Shown here one piece after another: positions 28,263-36,091 of a stretch of DNA of 64,000 bases (positions are counted from its first letter, which is position 1; each line of letters opens with the position of its first letter). Both the position numbers and the translations under genes were made by a program. The notes under the pieces were generated by a model that was not told the origin of the DNA, did no database searches, and worked only from the letters and a program-made list of their open reading frames with translations. The DNA is from JAWXBK01 sp040878185 (lineage in GTDB: Bacteria > Pseudomonadota > Alphaproteobacteria > Dongiales > Dongiaceae), in the NCBI GenBank assembly GCA_040878185.1, contig JBBDMS010000035.1, positions 29,040 through 93,039 on the forward strand, written 5' to 3'.

Positions 28263-28733
28263 ATGGTCACGCTCGAAGGCTCCTGCGCCTGCGGCAAAGT
28301 TTCCTTCACCATCAAATCGCACACGCCCGATCCCTATATGCGCTGCTATTGCTCGATCTGCCGCAAGACCGATGGCGGCGGCGGGTATGCCATCAACGTG
28401 ATGGGCGATGCCGATACGCTGAAGCTGCGCGGCAAGAAGCATGTCGCCGTCTGGCGCGCGACGATCGATGGCAAACGCTCGGAGGCGCGGCGCCATTTCT
28501 GCAAACATTGCGGCAGCGCGCTCTATGTTTCGGATCCGCGCTGGCCCGCGCTCATGCATCCGCATGCCTCGGCGATCGACAAGGGGCTGCGGAAGCCGAA
28601 ATCGGTCGTGCATATCCTGCTCGATTCGAAGGCCGACTGGGTAACGCCGCAGCAAGGCGGCAAAAGATTCCGTCACTATCCCGATCTTTCGATCGAGGAC
28701 TGGCATAAGAAAAACAAGCGCTGGTCCGCATGA
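28263..28733 (+). CDS. GFA family protein (glutathione-dependent formaldehyde-activating enzyme/CENP-V-like)
   Basis: 156 residues. Zinc-binding cysteines CACGK, CYCSICRK and HFCKHCGSALY occur in the order of the GFA fold. The named activity, formaldehyde-glutathione condensation, is doubtful for most members. A strong GGAGAGGAGG precedes the ATG. It follows smr by 42 nt. Confidence 0.88.
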   Translation: MVTLEGSCACGKVSFTIKSHTPDPYMRCYCSICRKTDGGGGYAINVMGDADTLKLRGKKHVAVWRATIDGKRSEARRHFCKHCGSALYVSDPRWPALMHPHASAIDKGLRKPKSVVHILLDSKADWVTPQQGGKRFRHYPDLSIEDWHKKNKRWSA

Positions 28734-28770
28734 CGGCAAAGCGGGCACGACGCGGGCAGCGGCCGGCTCG

Positions 28771-29124
28771 ATGACGCCGTTCGGCGAACGGGTGCGCGAA
28801 CTGCGCACAGCGAAGGGCGTCTCGCTCAAGGCGATGGCAGCCGCGCTCGGCGTCTCCGGCGCCTATCTCTCTGCGCTGGAGCATGGCCATCGCGGCCGGC
28901 CCTCGCCCGGCTTCGTGCAGCAGGTCTCGGCCTTCTTCAATCTCGCCTGGGACGATGTCGACGAACTGAAGCGGCTCGCCAAGCTCTCGAACCCGCGCAT
29001 CACCGTCGACACGGCGGGCCTGTCGCCGGCGGCGACCGAGCTTGCGAACCGGCTGGCCGAGACGATCGGCACGCTCGACGACGAGCAGATCGCGGCCCTG
29101 CTCGCGCGGCTCAGGATGCGATGA
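28771..29124 (+). CDS. XRE-family helix-turn-helix regulator
   Basis: 117 residues. An N-terminal HTH_3 domain (FGERVRELRTAKGVSLKAMAAALGVSGAYLSALE, residues ~4-37) is followed by a helical tail ending TLDDEQIAALLARLRMR. DNA-binding protein of unknown target. It lies 37 nt after the GFA gene and 21 nt before an acetyltransferase gene. Confidence 0.85.
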   Translation: MTPFGERVRELRTAKGVSLKAMAAALGVSGAYLSALEHGHRGRPSPGFVQQVSAFFNLAWDDVDELKRLAKLSNPRITVDTAGLSPAATELANRLAETIGTLDDEQIAALLARLRMR

Positions 29125-29145
29125 GGTTGGCGCGATGAGGCTGGC

Positions 29146-29718
29146 GTGATAACGGGGCGCGGTACCGGCGACGCGCGCGCGGGGGAAAATCGCGCGGCCT
29201 TTACGATCCGGCCGGCGGGCGCGGGCGATCTCGATACGCTGGCCGCGATCCACGAGGCGGCGGCGCGCGAGGCCTATCGGCATATCTTTCCCGCCGACGC
29301 GCTTTTCCCGCGTGAGGAGTCGCGCGCCGATCTGCGTCATCATCTGACGGCACCCGCAACCCGCGCGTTCGTCGCCGCGGCGAACAACGCGATCGTCGGC
29401 TTTATTGCCGCCGGCCCGACGCTCGCGGGCGAAGGCGAAGGGTTCGGCGATGCGCTGCCCGGAAGCCTGGGGCAGACCTATCTGTTGCATGTCCATCCGG
29501 CATATTGGAGCGGCGGCATCGGCGGCGCGCTGCACGATCGCGCCATGGCGGCGCTCGCGGCGGACGGGTTTGCGTCGGCCATCATGTGGGTGCTCGAACG
29601 CAACGAACGCGCGCGGCGCTTCTACGAGCAACGCGGCTGGCAGCAGACCGGCGGAAGACGGATCGGGCGCTATTCGGTCGGCATCGCGGTCATCCGCTAT
29701 CGCCGCACGCTCGGCTGA
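29146..29718 (+). CDS. GNAT family N-acetyltransferase
   Basis: 190 residues from a GTG start. FTIRPAGAGDLDTLAAIHEAAAREAYRHIFP begins the domain; LHVHPAYWSGGIGGALHDRAMA is the acetyl-CoA pyrophosphate loop and MWVLERNERARRFYEQRGW the terminal block. The substrate is unknown. No strong Shine-Dalgarno at the GTG, so the exact start is uncertain. Confidence 0.85.
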   Translation: MITGRGTGDARAGENRAAFTIRPAGAGDLDTLAAIHEAAAREAYRHIFPADALFPREESRADLRHHLTAPATRAFVAAANNAIVGFIAAGPTLAGEGEGFGDALPGSLGQTYLLHVHPAYWSGGIGGALHDRAMAALAADGFASAIMWVLERNERARRFYEQRGWQQTGGRRIGRYSVGIAVIRYRRTLG

Positions 29719-29742
29719 TGGCGTCGCAGCCGAGGGCGCGCT

Positions 29743-30018
29743 TCAAGGAAATTCGCGCATCGCATGTATGACGGCGACGATGTCGATCGCCTCAGGCCGC
29801 ACGCGATAGACGATGAAGTAAGCGGTGCCGGTTACAACGAGCTCGCGCGTGCCGGCCAGATGGCCGATGCGACCCAGGCTTGAAAATTGCCGGAGCAGTT
29901 CGACGGCATCGGTCAAGCGGTCGATCGTCGCGATCGCGGCATCGAGATTGCGGGTTTCAAGATAGGATTCGATATCGTCGAGATCGGCCGATGCGCGCGC
30001 CGACCAGACGAGCTTCAT
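29743..30018 (-). CDS. RelE/ParE-family toxin
   Basis: 91 residues: LVWSARASADLDDIESYLETRN at the N-terminus and VTGTAYFIVYRV...IDIVAVIHAMREFP at the end are typical of ParE/RelE toxins, which attack gyrase or translating mRNA. Its start overlaps the stop of the antitoxin gene by 4 bp, the usual coupled arrangement with antitoxin first. Confidence 0.9.
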   Translation of the reverse strand: MKLVWSARASADLDDIESYLETRNLDAAIATIDRLTDAVELLRQFSSLGRIGHLAGTRELVVTGTAYFIVYRVRPEAIDIVAVIHAMREFP

Positions 30019-30299
30019 CGCGCGTTGCGCTGTTTCCGGCGCACCCGCTCTTTCCAGCGATCGACGCGCGCCATCACCTCGTCATGCGGCACGCTTTCGC
30101 CGCGGTCGAGCTGGGCGAGCCCTTCGCGGATATGCGCGATCTGATCGGCCTGCAGCCTGAGATAATTGTCGAGCGCGCGCTGGAGATGCCAGGAACGCGG
30201 TCGCTCGGTATCGGCGGCGAGGCGGTCGAGCGCCTCGGCCTTCTCCTCCTCGGTGCGGAACGAGAGCGTGGCGTTACGTGACGGCATGGGGCGCGGCAT
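30015..30299 (-). CDS. Ribbon-helix-helix antitoxin partner of the ParE-type toxin
   Basis: 94 residues from ATG 30299, chosen because GGGAGA stands 6 nt upstream. The beta strand NATLSFRT and following helices (EEKAEALDRLAADTERPRSWHLQRALDNYL) form a RHH/ParD-type DNA-binding domain; the C-terminal half (IREGLAQLDRGESVPHDEVMARVDRW) is the usual toxin-binding arm. It should neutralise the toxin and repress the operon. A frame extension upstream to 30401 lies beyond the promoter and is rejected. Confidence 0.88.
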   Translation of the reverse strand: MPRPMPSRNATLSFRTEEEKAEALDRLAADTERPRSWHLQRALDNYLRLQADQIAHIREGLAQLDRGESVPHDEVMARVDRWKERVRRKQRNAR

Positions 30300-30326
30300 G
30301 GCGGTTCTCCCGGTCGGCGTCTGCAA

Positions 30327-30362
30327 TGCATATATTGTATGCAACGTATACAGTGCATGCAA
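30327..30362 (-). promoter_or_regulatory. Promoter and operator of the toxin-antitoxin operon
   Basis: On the minus strand TTGCAT (30357-30362) and TACAAT (30334-30339) are separated by exactly 17 bp, a good sigma70-type promoter 35 nt before the antitoxin ATG. The -10 region lies inside the perfect inverted repeat TGCATA-TATTG-TATGCA (30327-30343), and GTAT-N7-ATAC (30337-30351) fills the spacer, fitting autorepression by the RHH antitoxin. Confidence 0.7.
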
Positions 30363-30433
30363 TGCCTGCGGAAGTCTGCGGCTGTTGATCTGCGCTCCCA
30401 CGCCCGCAGGCGGAGCAGCCGGAAATTTGCGGG

Positions 30434-30464
30434 TTGACCCGAACCCAGGGGCCGCCCCGATAAC
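30434..30464 (+). promoter_or_regulatory. MerR-type promoter of the adjacent MerR-fusion gene
   Basis: TTGACC (30434-30439) and GATAAC (30459-30464) are separated by 19 bp, the over-long spacer characteristic of MerR-controlled promoters. GGGTT-N6-AACCC (30431-30446) is an inverted repeat over the -35. The downstream gene codes a MerR protein, so autoregulation is likely. Confidence 0.5.
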
Positions 30465-30495
30465 GGAGGAGGATAGCTAAGAACGAGGTCGAGTC

Positions 30496-31530
30496 GTGGG
30501 CCCTTCTGCACCCTTTCTCAATGCGTCCGCCGCCGCGCGGCGGCTCGGCGTCTCGGTCAAGGCGCTGCGCCTGTACGAGCAGCGCGGGCTGATTGCGCCG
30601 CCACGGACGGCATCCGGCTGGCGGACATATGGCCCCCGCGAGATGACCCGCGCCGTTGAAATCGCGACCTTGCGTATGCTCGGCCTCGGCCTCGCGCAAA
30701 TCGCCCAGGTGCTGAATGGCGACCCGCAATCTCTGCCGCCCGCGCTTGTGGCTCATCAGGCGATGCTCGAACGCGAACGCCATGCGCTGGCGGAGAAGAT
30801 CGAGAAGGTTCGATCCATGAGGGCGGAACTCGACCGCGGCCGGACGCCGGCATTCGACGAGCTGGCGCGGCTGATGCAACCGTCCGGCAGAACGCCGGTC
30901 GCATTCGATCTTCCCTGGCCCTGGGGCGGCGAACGGTTCGAGCTGCACGATATCCGGCTGCTCAACTTTATCGTCGGCCCCCTGTTCAGCGGCAAGACGC
31001 GGCTCGCGCATGCGATCGCCGACAACCTGCCCGATTCTGTCTTCATCGGTCTCGAGCGGCTGGCGAATGACGGTGCCGACGCGCGACACCAATTGAACGC
31101 GGATCCGGCGCTGAAAGCGCGGGTCGACAAAACGCTGGCCTGGCTTGTCGGCGATGCCGCTTCGGCAAGCGCCGCGCTGGTCGCGCTCATTGCGGCGATG
31201 GAATCGAATGACGCGACCGCGCTTGTGATCGATATGATCGAACAGGGGCTGGATCAGCCCGAGCAGCAGGCGCTGATGGGGCATCTGCGCCGCCGCGGTG
31301 CCGATGCGCCGCCGCTGTTCATGCTGACGCGCTCCTGCGTGATTCTGGACCTGACGACCACAGGTCCGAACGAGACGATCATCTTCTGTCCCGCCAACCA
31401 CAGCCCGCCCGGCATCGTGATGCCTTATCCGGGCGCGCCCGGTTACGAAGCCGTTGCCACCTGCCTCGCCTCGCCGGAAGTGCGCGCCCGGACGGCGGGC
31501 GTTGTCGCGATGCGCCCGGCCGTGGCGTGA
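30496..31530 (+). CDS. MerR-family regulator fused to a P-loop ATPase-like domain
   Basis: 344 residues from GTG 30496. Residues ~6-75 are a MerR winged helix (NASAAARRLGVSVKALRLYEQRGLI), followed by the coiled dimerisation helix (~85-125). The C-terminal part has a Walker A motif GPLFSGKT (about residue 160) and a possible Walker B ALVIDMIEQGLDQPEQQ reminiscent of ABC-type ATPases. No metal-binding cysteines typical of metal sensors are seen. The combination suggests a regulator whose activity depends on nucleotide; the inducer is unknown. Divergent from the toxin-antitoxin pair, convergent with the DUF302 genes. Confidence 0.75.
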   Translation: MGPSAPFLNASAAARRLGVSVKALRLYEQRGLIAPPRTASGWRTYGPREMTRAVEIATLRMLGLGLAQIAQVLNGDPQSLPPALVAHQAMLERERHALAEKIEKVRSMRAELDRGRTPAFDELARLMQPSGRTPVAFDLPWPWGGERFELHDIRLLNFIVGPLFSGKTRLAHAIADNLPDSVFIGLERLANDGADARHQLNADPALKARVDKTLAWLVGDAASASAALVALIAAMESNDATALVIDMIEQGLDQPEQQALMGHLRRRGADAPPLFMLTRSCVILDLTTTGPNETIIFCPANHSPPGIVMPYPGAPGYEAVATCLASPEVRARTAGVVAMRPAVA

Positions 31531-31549
31531 GACAACAAGGCCGAGCGCG

Positions 31550-32116
31550 CTATGGCGCGCCGGTCGCGCTGCGGGCCAGCTCTTCGAGAATGTCGCCGAC
31601 GCGCCGGATTTCGTTATTGTCCTCACGGATGGCATGCCGGCGCGCGAGCCAGCCGGCATCCTCGTACGCGACGATCGTGCGGCCCTCTGTGTTGCGATAG
31701 ACCAGCATCGCCATCGGCAGATCGATTCCCAGTGACGGCGCATCGGGTATGAGCGCCACACCCATCGTCGGGCCGCCAAAGAGGATCAGTTCCATCGCCG
31801 GCATGCTGCGTCCGGCCTTGGCGACCTCGGCCGCCTGGTCGATCTGTGCGTAGACCGCGAGCCCCTTCACGCCGATCAGCGTGCGCAACCGCTCGATCGT
31901 CTGATCGACCGTGAAGGCCGAAATCATCCCGACGATGCCGTCATCCTCGAGCAGGATCGGCCGTTCGATGACGATAAAGCGGGTCGTGACGCCATCGCCC
32001 GGGCTGTCCGCGCGCACCGCCTCCGAGGGCCAGGCGGTGATGAAGGCGAGGGCGAGGACGAAGGCGAAGACGAGGACGCGGGCTCCGAATCCTGCAGGGA
32101 CGCGCGAACGGTTCAT
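31550..32116 (-). CDS. Exported DUF302 protein (second of a tandem pair)
   Basis: 188 residues with a signal peptide (~1-36, VLVFAFVLALAFITAW). The mature part has the DUF302 pattern: TVDQTIERLRTLIGVKGLAVYAQIDQAAEVAKAGRSMPAMELILFGGPTMG and an AIDLPM-like repeat (GIDLPMAMLVYRN). DUF302 proteins are periplasmic with no settled activity. It lies 39 nt after a paralogue. The signal region is encoded by a GAGGCGAAG-rich imperfect repeat (about 32036-32075). Confidence 0.85.
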   Translation of the reverse strand: MNRSRVPAGFGARVLVFAFVLALAFITAWPSEAVRADSPGDGVTTRFIVIERPILLEDDGIVGMISAFTVDQTIERLRTLIGVKGLAVYAQIDQAAEVAKAGRSMPAMELILFGGPTMGVALIPDAPSLGIDLPMAMLVYRNTEGRTIVAYEDAGWLARRHAIREDNNEIRRVGDILEELARSATGAP

Positions 32117-32155
32117 GCCGGTCTCCTTCGGGAGCGCGCGGCAAACTGCCGGCGC

Positions 32156-32671
32156 TTACGGCGTGGTGGCGGCGCGGGCGAGCTGGTCGAGCGCCGCTGC
32201 GACATTCTGGATGCCGGGATGGTCGGGCGGAATGCCGTGGCGTTCGGCAAACCAGACCGGATCGTTATAGGCAAGGAACACGGCGCCGCCTCGATCCTGG
32301 TAGGCGAGCGCCTTCAGCGGCAGGTCGAGCCCGGTCAGCGGATCGGCCTGCAAAGCCGGCGTGCCGACTTTCGGATTGCCGAACAGCAGAAGCTGCATCG
32401 GCGCGAGTTCCATGCCGATGCCCTGTGCGTTCGCCGCGTGATCGATGCGCGAGAACACGGTCGTGCCGTTGGCGAGAAGCAGGCCTTCGAGCCGGTCGAT
32501 GGTTTCCGCGACACTGAAGGCGGACGGCATTATCACGATGCCGCGCCCAAGCCCGGCCGCCGTCGTGTCGTCGAAGGTCTGGGCCCACGCTTGCGAGGTC
32601 ATGGGGCCCGGCGTGGCCGCGGCGGTTACGACCAGGAGGAGCATTGCGAAAGCGGCGTGAATGCGGGTCAC
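32156..32671 (-). CDS. Exported DUF302 protein (first of a tandem pair)
   Basis: 171 residues, signal peptide ~1-30 ending SQAWA. The DUF302 core is complete: AETIDRLEGLLLANGTTVFSRIDHAANAQGIGMELAPMQLLLFGNPKVGTPAL with LDLPLKALAYQD. It is clearly related to its downstream neighbour, so an old duplication. It starts 12 nt after the hslU stop on the same strand and is likely co-transcribed with the heat-shock protease genes. Confidence 0.85.
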   Translation of the reverse strand: MTRIHAAFAMLLLVVTAAATPGPMTSQAWAQTFDDTTAAGLGRGIVIMPSAFSVAETIDRLEGLLLANGTTVFSRIDHAANAQGIGMELAPMQLLLFGNPKVGTPALQADPLTGLDLPLKALAYQDRGGAVFLAYNDPVWFAERHGIPPDHPGIQNVAAALDQLARAATTP

Positions 32672-32683
32672 CGGGCGCTCCGC

Positions 32684-34039
32684 CTAGAGAATGAACTTCG
32701 AAAGATCCGAGTTCTTGGCCAGCGCGCCGACGCGATCCTGCACATATTGAGCGTCGATCACGATTTTCTCGCCGTCGCGGTCGGGCGCGGTGAAGCTGAT
32801 CTCCTCGAGCAGCCGCTCGAGCACCGTATGCAAACGCCGCGCGCCGATATTCTCGACCGTCGAATTGATCTCGGCTGCGAGGTTGGCAAGCGCATCGATC
32901 GAATCGTCGGCGAATTCGAGGGTCACACCCTCGGTCGCCAGCAGCGCGCGATACTGCGTGACGAGGCTCGCCTCCGGCTCGATCAGGATGCGCTTCAGAT
33001 CCTCGCGCGTGAGGGGGTTGAGCTCGACGCGGATCGGCAGGCGGCCCTGCAATTCGGGCAGCAGGTCGGAGGGCTTCGCCAGATGGAACGCGCCCGAGGC
33101 GATGAACAATATGTAATCGGTGCGCAGCGTGCCGTGCTTGGTCGCGACCTGCGTCCCCTCGATCAGCGGCAGCAGGTCGCGCTGCACGCCCTCGCGGCTC
33201 ACATCGGCACCGGCCCGGTCGGAACGCGCGGTGATCTTGTCGATCTCGTCGATGAACACGATGCCGTTCTGCTCGACCGCCTCGATCGCCTGCGTCACCA
33301 CCTTGTCCTGGTCGATCAGCTTGTCGCTCTCCTCGGCGATCAGCACGGCATAGGAATCGGCGACATTCATGCGCCGCGTCTTGGTCTTGTTGCCGAAAGC
33401 CTGGCCGAGCATGTCGTTGAGATTGACCATGCCCACCGAGGCGCCCGGCATGCCCGGCACCTCGAAGGTCGGCAGCCCGCCTTGCCCGTCGCGAAGCTGG
33501 AGCTCGATCTCCTTGTCGTCGAGTTCGCCGGTGCGCAGCATCTTGCGGAACTGTTCGCGCGTCTCCTTGCGCGCGCCGTCGCCGACCAGCGCATCGATGA
33601 CGCGTTCCTCGGCCGCCTTCTCGGCGCGGGCCACCACCTGCTTGCGCAGCCGGTCGCGCGTCATGGTGATCGAAATTTCCACAAGATCGCGCACGATCTG
33701 TTCGACATCGCGGCCGACATAGCCGACCTCGGTGAACTTGGTCGCCTCGACCTTGAGGAAGGGTGCATCGGCGAGCTTCGCAAGCCGCCGCGCGATCTCG
33801 GTCTTGCCGACACCCGTTGGCCCGATCATCAGGATGTTCTTCGGCAGCACTTCCTCGCGCAGAGCGGGCTCGAGCTGCTGGCGGCGCCAGCGATTGCGCA
33901 GCGCGATCGCGACCGCGCGCTTGGCATCCTGCTGGCCGACGATGTGGCGGTCGAGTTCGGAGACGATCTCGCGCGGGCTGAACGCGCTGCGATCCTCGGC
34001 CTCTTTCTTCGCGACCGGACGGGGCGGGGTTACGTTCAT
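32684..34039 (-). CDS. hslU: HslU, ATPase subunit of the HslUV protease
   Basis: 451 residues. HIVGQQDAKRAVAIALRNRWRR precedes Walker A GPTGVGKT; the intermediate domain and Walker B IVFIDEIDKI follow; the C-terminus ends SDLSKFIL, the tail that inserts into HslV. It unfolds substrates and feeds them to HslV. The start ATG overlaps the hslV stop (ATGA). A much longer upstream reading of this frame overlaps hslV and is not real. Confidence 0.98.
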   Translation of the reverse strand: MNVTPPRPVAKKEAEDRSAFSPREIVSELDRHIVGQQDAKRAVAIALRNRWRRQQLEPALREEVLPKNILMIGPTGVGKTEIARRLAKLADAPFLKVEATKFTEVGYVGRDVEQIVRDLVEISITMTRDRLRKQVVARAEKAAEERVIDALVGDGARKETREQFRKMLRTGELDDKEIELQLRDGQGGLPTFEVPGMPGASVGMVNLNDMLGQAFGNKTKTRRMNVADSYAVLIAEESDKLIDQDKVVTQAIEAVEQNGIVFIDEIDKITARSDRAGADVSREGVQRDLLPLIEGTQVATKHGTLRTDYILFIASGAFHLAKPSDLLPELQGRLPIRVELNPLTREDLKRILIEPEASLVTQYRALLATEGVTLEFADDSIDALANLAAEINSTVENIGARRLHTVLERLLEEISFTAPDRDGEKIVIDAQYVQDRVGALAKNSDLSKFIL

Positions 34040-34584
34040 AATGTCTCGATGGTGATGTTGGTGTTGGTATAGATGCAGATCTCGGCGGCGATCTCGAGCC
34101 CGCGGCGCGCGATCGTCTCGGCATCGAGATCGTCGCGGTCGATCAAGGCGCGCGCGGCGGCGAGCGCATAGGAGCCGCCCGAACCGATGCCGATCAGGCC
34201 GCGCTCGGGTTCGAGCACGTCGCCATTGCCGGTCAGAACGAGGCTCACCTGCTTGTCGGCGACCGCCATCATCGCCTCGAGCCGGCGCAGATAGCGATCG
34301 GTGCGCCAGTCCTTGGCGAGCTCGACGCAGGCGCGGGTCAGTTGCCCGGGATGCTGTTCGAGTTTCGCCTCGAGCCGCTCGAAAAGCGTGAACGCATCGG
34401 CGGTCGCACCCGCAAAGCCGGCGACGATGTCGCCCTTGCCGAGGCGGCGGACCTTCTTCGCATTCGCCTTGATGATGGTGCCACCGAGGCTCACCTGGCC
34501 GTCGCCGGCGATCGCGACCTTGCCGTCCTTGCGCACGGACAGGATCGTTGTGCCGTGCCAGGACGGCGTCGGGTCGTTTGCCAT
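34036..34584 (-). CDS. hslV: HslV, peptidase subunit of the HslUV protease
   Basis: 182 residues from ATG 34584. The N-terminal threonine nucleophile is in HGTTILSVRKDG: cleavage after Gly11 would expose Thr12. GDGQVSLG and GIGSGGSYALAAARAL are the other signatures of this proteasome-like subunit. First gene of the operon hslV-hslU-DUF302-DUF302. Confidence 0.97.
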   Translation of the reverse strand: MANDPTPSWHGTTILSVRKDGKVAIAGDGQVSLGGTIIKANAKKVRRLGKGDIVAGFAGATADAFTLFERLEAKLEQHPGQLTRACVELAKDWRTDRYLRRLEAMMAVADKQVSLVLTGNGDVLEPERGLIGIGSGGSYALAAARALIDRDDLDAETIARRGLEIAAEICIYTNTNITIETL

Positions 34585-34899
34585 GGGCCCAGAGATAGGG
34601 GGCGGGTTGCGCCGGCGCAAGTTTCTGGCCGGTGCCCGCCGCCATCGCCGATCTCAGGCCGCTCCGTAATGCCGCGCGGCGTGTTTGCCCGGCCCGCCCG
34701 CTGTTTCGTCCGGCCCTGTGGAGAAAAGCCGCGCAAGCCCGGTGAAAAGCCGGAACAGCGCCAAAGCGCCCGCATCGGCGCTGCCGAATGCGCGCTGCCG
34801 CTGTGGATGGAACGGTGGGTTGTTTCGGCGGTTTCCGGCATGACAGCGGCCCCGGCAAAAGCTTTGGCGGCGCGGGTTTTTCGCTGTTAGCTTCTCGAA
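34585..34899. other. Divergent promoter region between hslV and dcd
   Basis: 315 bases without a supportable gene. It must contain the promoters of hslVU (minus) and dcd (plus). No clear heat-shock-type promoter could be assigned by eye. Short direct repeats of AAAAGCCG occur near 34732-34752. Confidence 0.4.
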
Positions 34900-36048
34900 A
34901 TGTCAGCCCTGTTCGCAACCGACGAGCCCGCTGCCGATCGCCCCGGCAGCGATCCGCAGGCGACCGGCATCATGCCCTGCCAGACCTTGGCCGAGCTGAT
35001 CCGCAGCCACGAGATCATCGCGCTCAAGGAAATCGAGCCCGACCAGATCCAGCCCGCCTCGCTCGATCTCAGGCTCGGAGCGACCGCCTATCGGGTGCCG
35101 GCCTCGTTCCTGCCCGGCGCCGACAACACGGTGATGGGCAAGATCCGCGAGTTCGGCATGTACCCGGTCGACCTCACCGGCGGCGCCGTCCTCGAACGCG
35201 GCTCGGTCTATATCGTGCCGCTGATGGAATCGGTCGCGCTCGGCTTCCGCATGACGGCGTTCGCCAATCCGAAAAGCTCGACCGGCCGGCTCGATATCTT
35301 CACGCGGATGATTGCCGATGGTGGCACCGGCTTCGACCGCATCGAGAGCGGCTATCGCGGGCCGCTTTACGCCGAGATCGCGCCGCGCACCTTCTCGGTC
35401 GTGGTGCGTGCGGGCTCGAGGCTCAACCAGCTTCGCGTCCGGCGCGGGTCGCCGCCGACCAGCGAGGCCGCCCTTAAACGTCTTCATGAATTAACACCGC
35501 TGGTTCATGCGCGCGACGGCGCGACGATCCGCGAGGACAATATCGGCGTGACGCTCGATCTCGCCGGTGAAGCGGGCGGCGGCCTCGTCGGCTATCGCGC
35601 GAAGAAACATACCGACGTGATCGACGTCGATAAAAAGGCGCATTACGACCCGATCGATTTCTGGGAGCCGGTGCATGCGCGCGGCGGCCGCGGCATCGTG
35701 CTCAATCCGGACGATTTCTACATCCTCGCGACGCGCGAGGGCGTGACCGTGCCGCCCGATCATGCGGCCGAGATGATCGCCTACGACACGATGGTCGGCG
35801 AATTCCGCGTGCATTATGCCGGCTTCTTCGATCCCGGCTTCGGCTGGGGCGTCGAGGGCGGCACGCGCGCCGTGCTCGAGGTGCGCAGCCACGAGGTGCC
35901 GTTTCTGCTCGAGCATGAGCAGATCGTCGGCTGGCTCCGATACGAGAAGCTCGCGGCCAGGCCCGACCGGCTCTACGGCCAGGATATCGGCTCGCACTAT
36001 GCGCGGCAGGGCCTCACGCTCGGCAAGCAGTTCAAGGCGTGGGGTTAG
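34900..36048 (+). CDS. dcd: 2'-deoxycytidine 5'-triphosphate deaminase, long alphaproteobacterial form
   Basis: 382 residues, twice the size of E. coli Dcd, as is usual for the alphaproteobacterial form with two dUTPase-like halves. IQPASLDLRLGATAYRVP and FANPKSSTGRLDIFTRMI belong to the first half, and YAGFFDPGFGWG and LEVRSHEVPFLLEHEQ to the second. It converts dCTP to dUTP for dTMP supply. Its last 80 bp recur almost exactly at 37693-37772; both copies encode the same ending KAWG followed by a stop. The protein is intact. Confidence 0.93.
   Translation: MSALFATDEPAADRPGSDPQATGIMPCQTLAELIRSHEIIALKEIEPDQIQPASLDLRLGATAYRVPASFLPGADNTVMGKIREFGMYPVDLTGGAVLERGSVYIVPLMESVALGFRMTAFANPKSSTGRLDIFTRMIADGGTGFDRIESGYRGPLYAEIAPRTFSVVVRAGSRLNQLRVRRGSPPTSEAALKRLHELTPLVHARDGATIREDNIGVTLDLAGEAGGGLVGYRAKKHTDVIDVDKKAHYDPIDFWEPVHARGGRGIVLNPDDFYILATREGVTVPPDHAAEMIAYDTMVGEFRVHYAGFFDPGFGWGVEGGTRAVLEVRSHEVPFLLEHEQIVGWLRYEKLAARPDRLYGQDIGSHYARQGLTLGKQFKAWG
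35965..36044 (+). repeat. Left copy of the 80-bp dcd-3'-end direct repeat (att-like)
   Basis: Identical to 37693-37772 except T35972/C37700. It is the functional 3' end of dcd. The two copies are 1728 bp apart and bracket an A+T-richer segment with one gene, the layout left by integration into the 3' end of a gene. Confidence 0.9.
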
Positions 36049-36091
36049 CAAGGCAACTCAGAGATTTTGGAATCTCATTGCGACTATTTAG

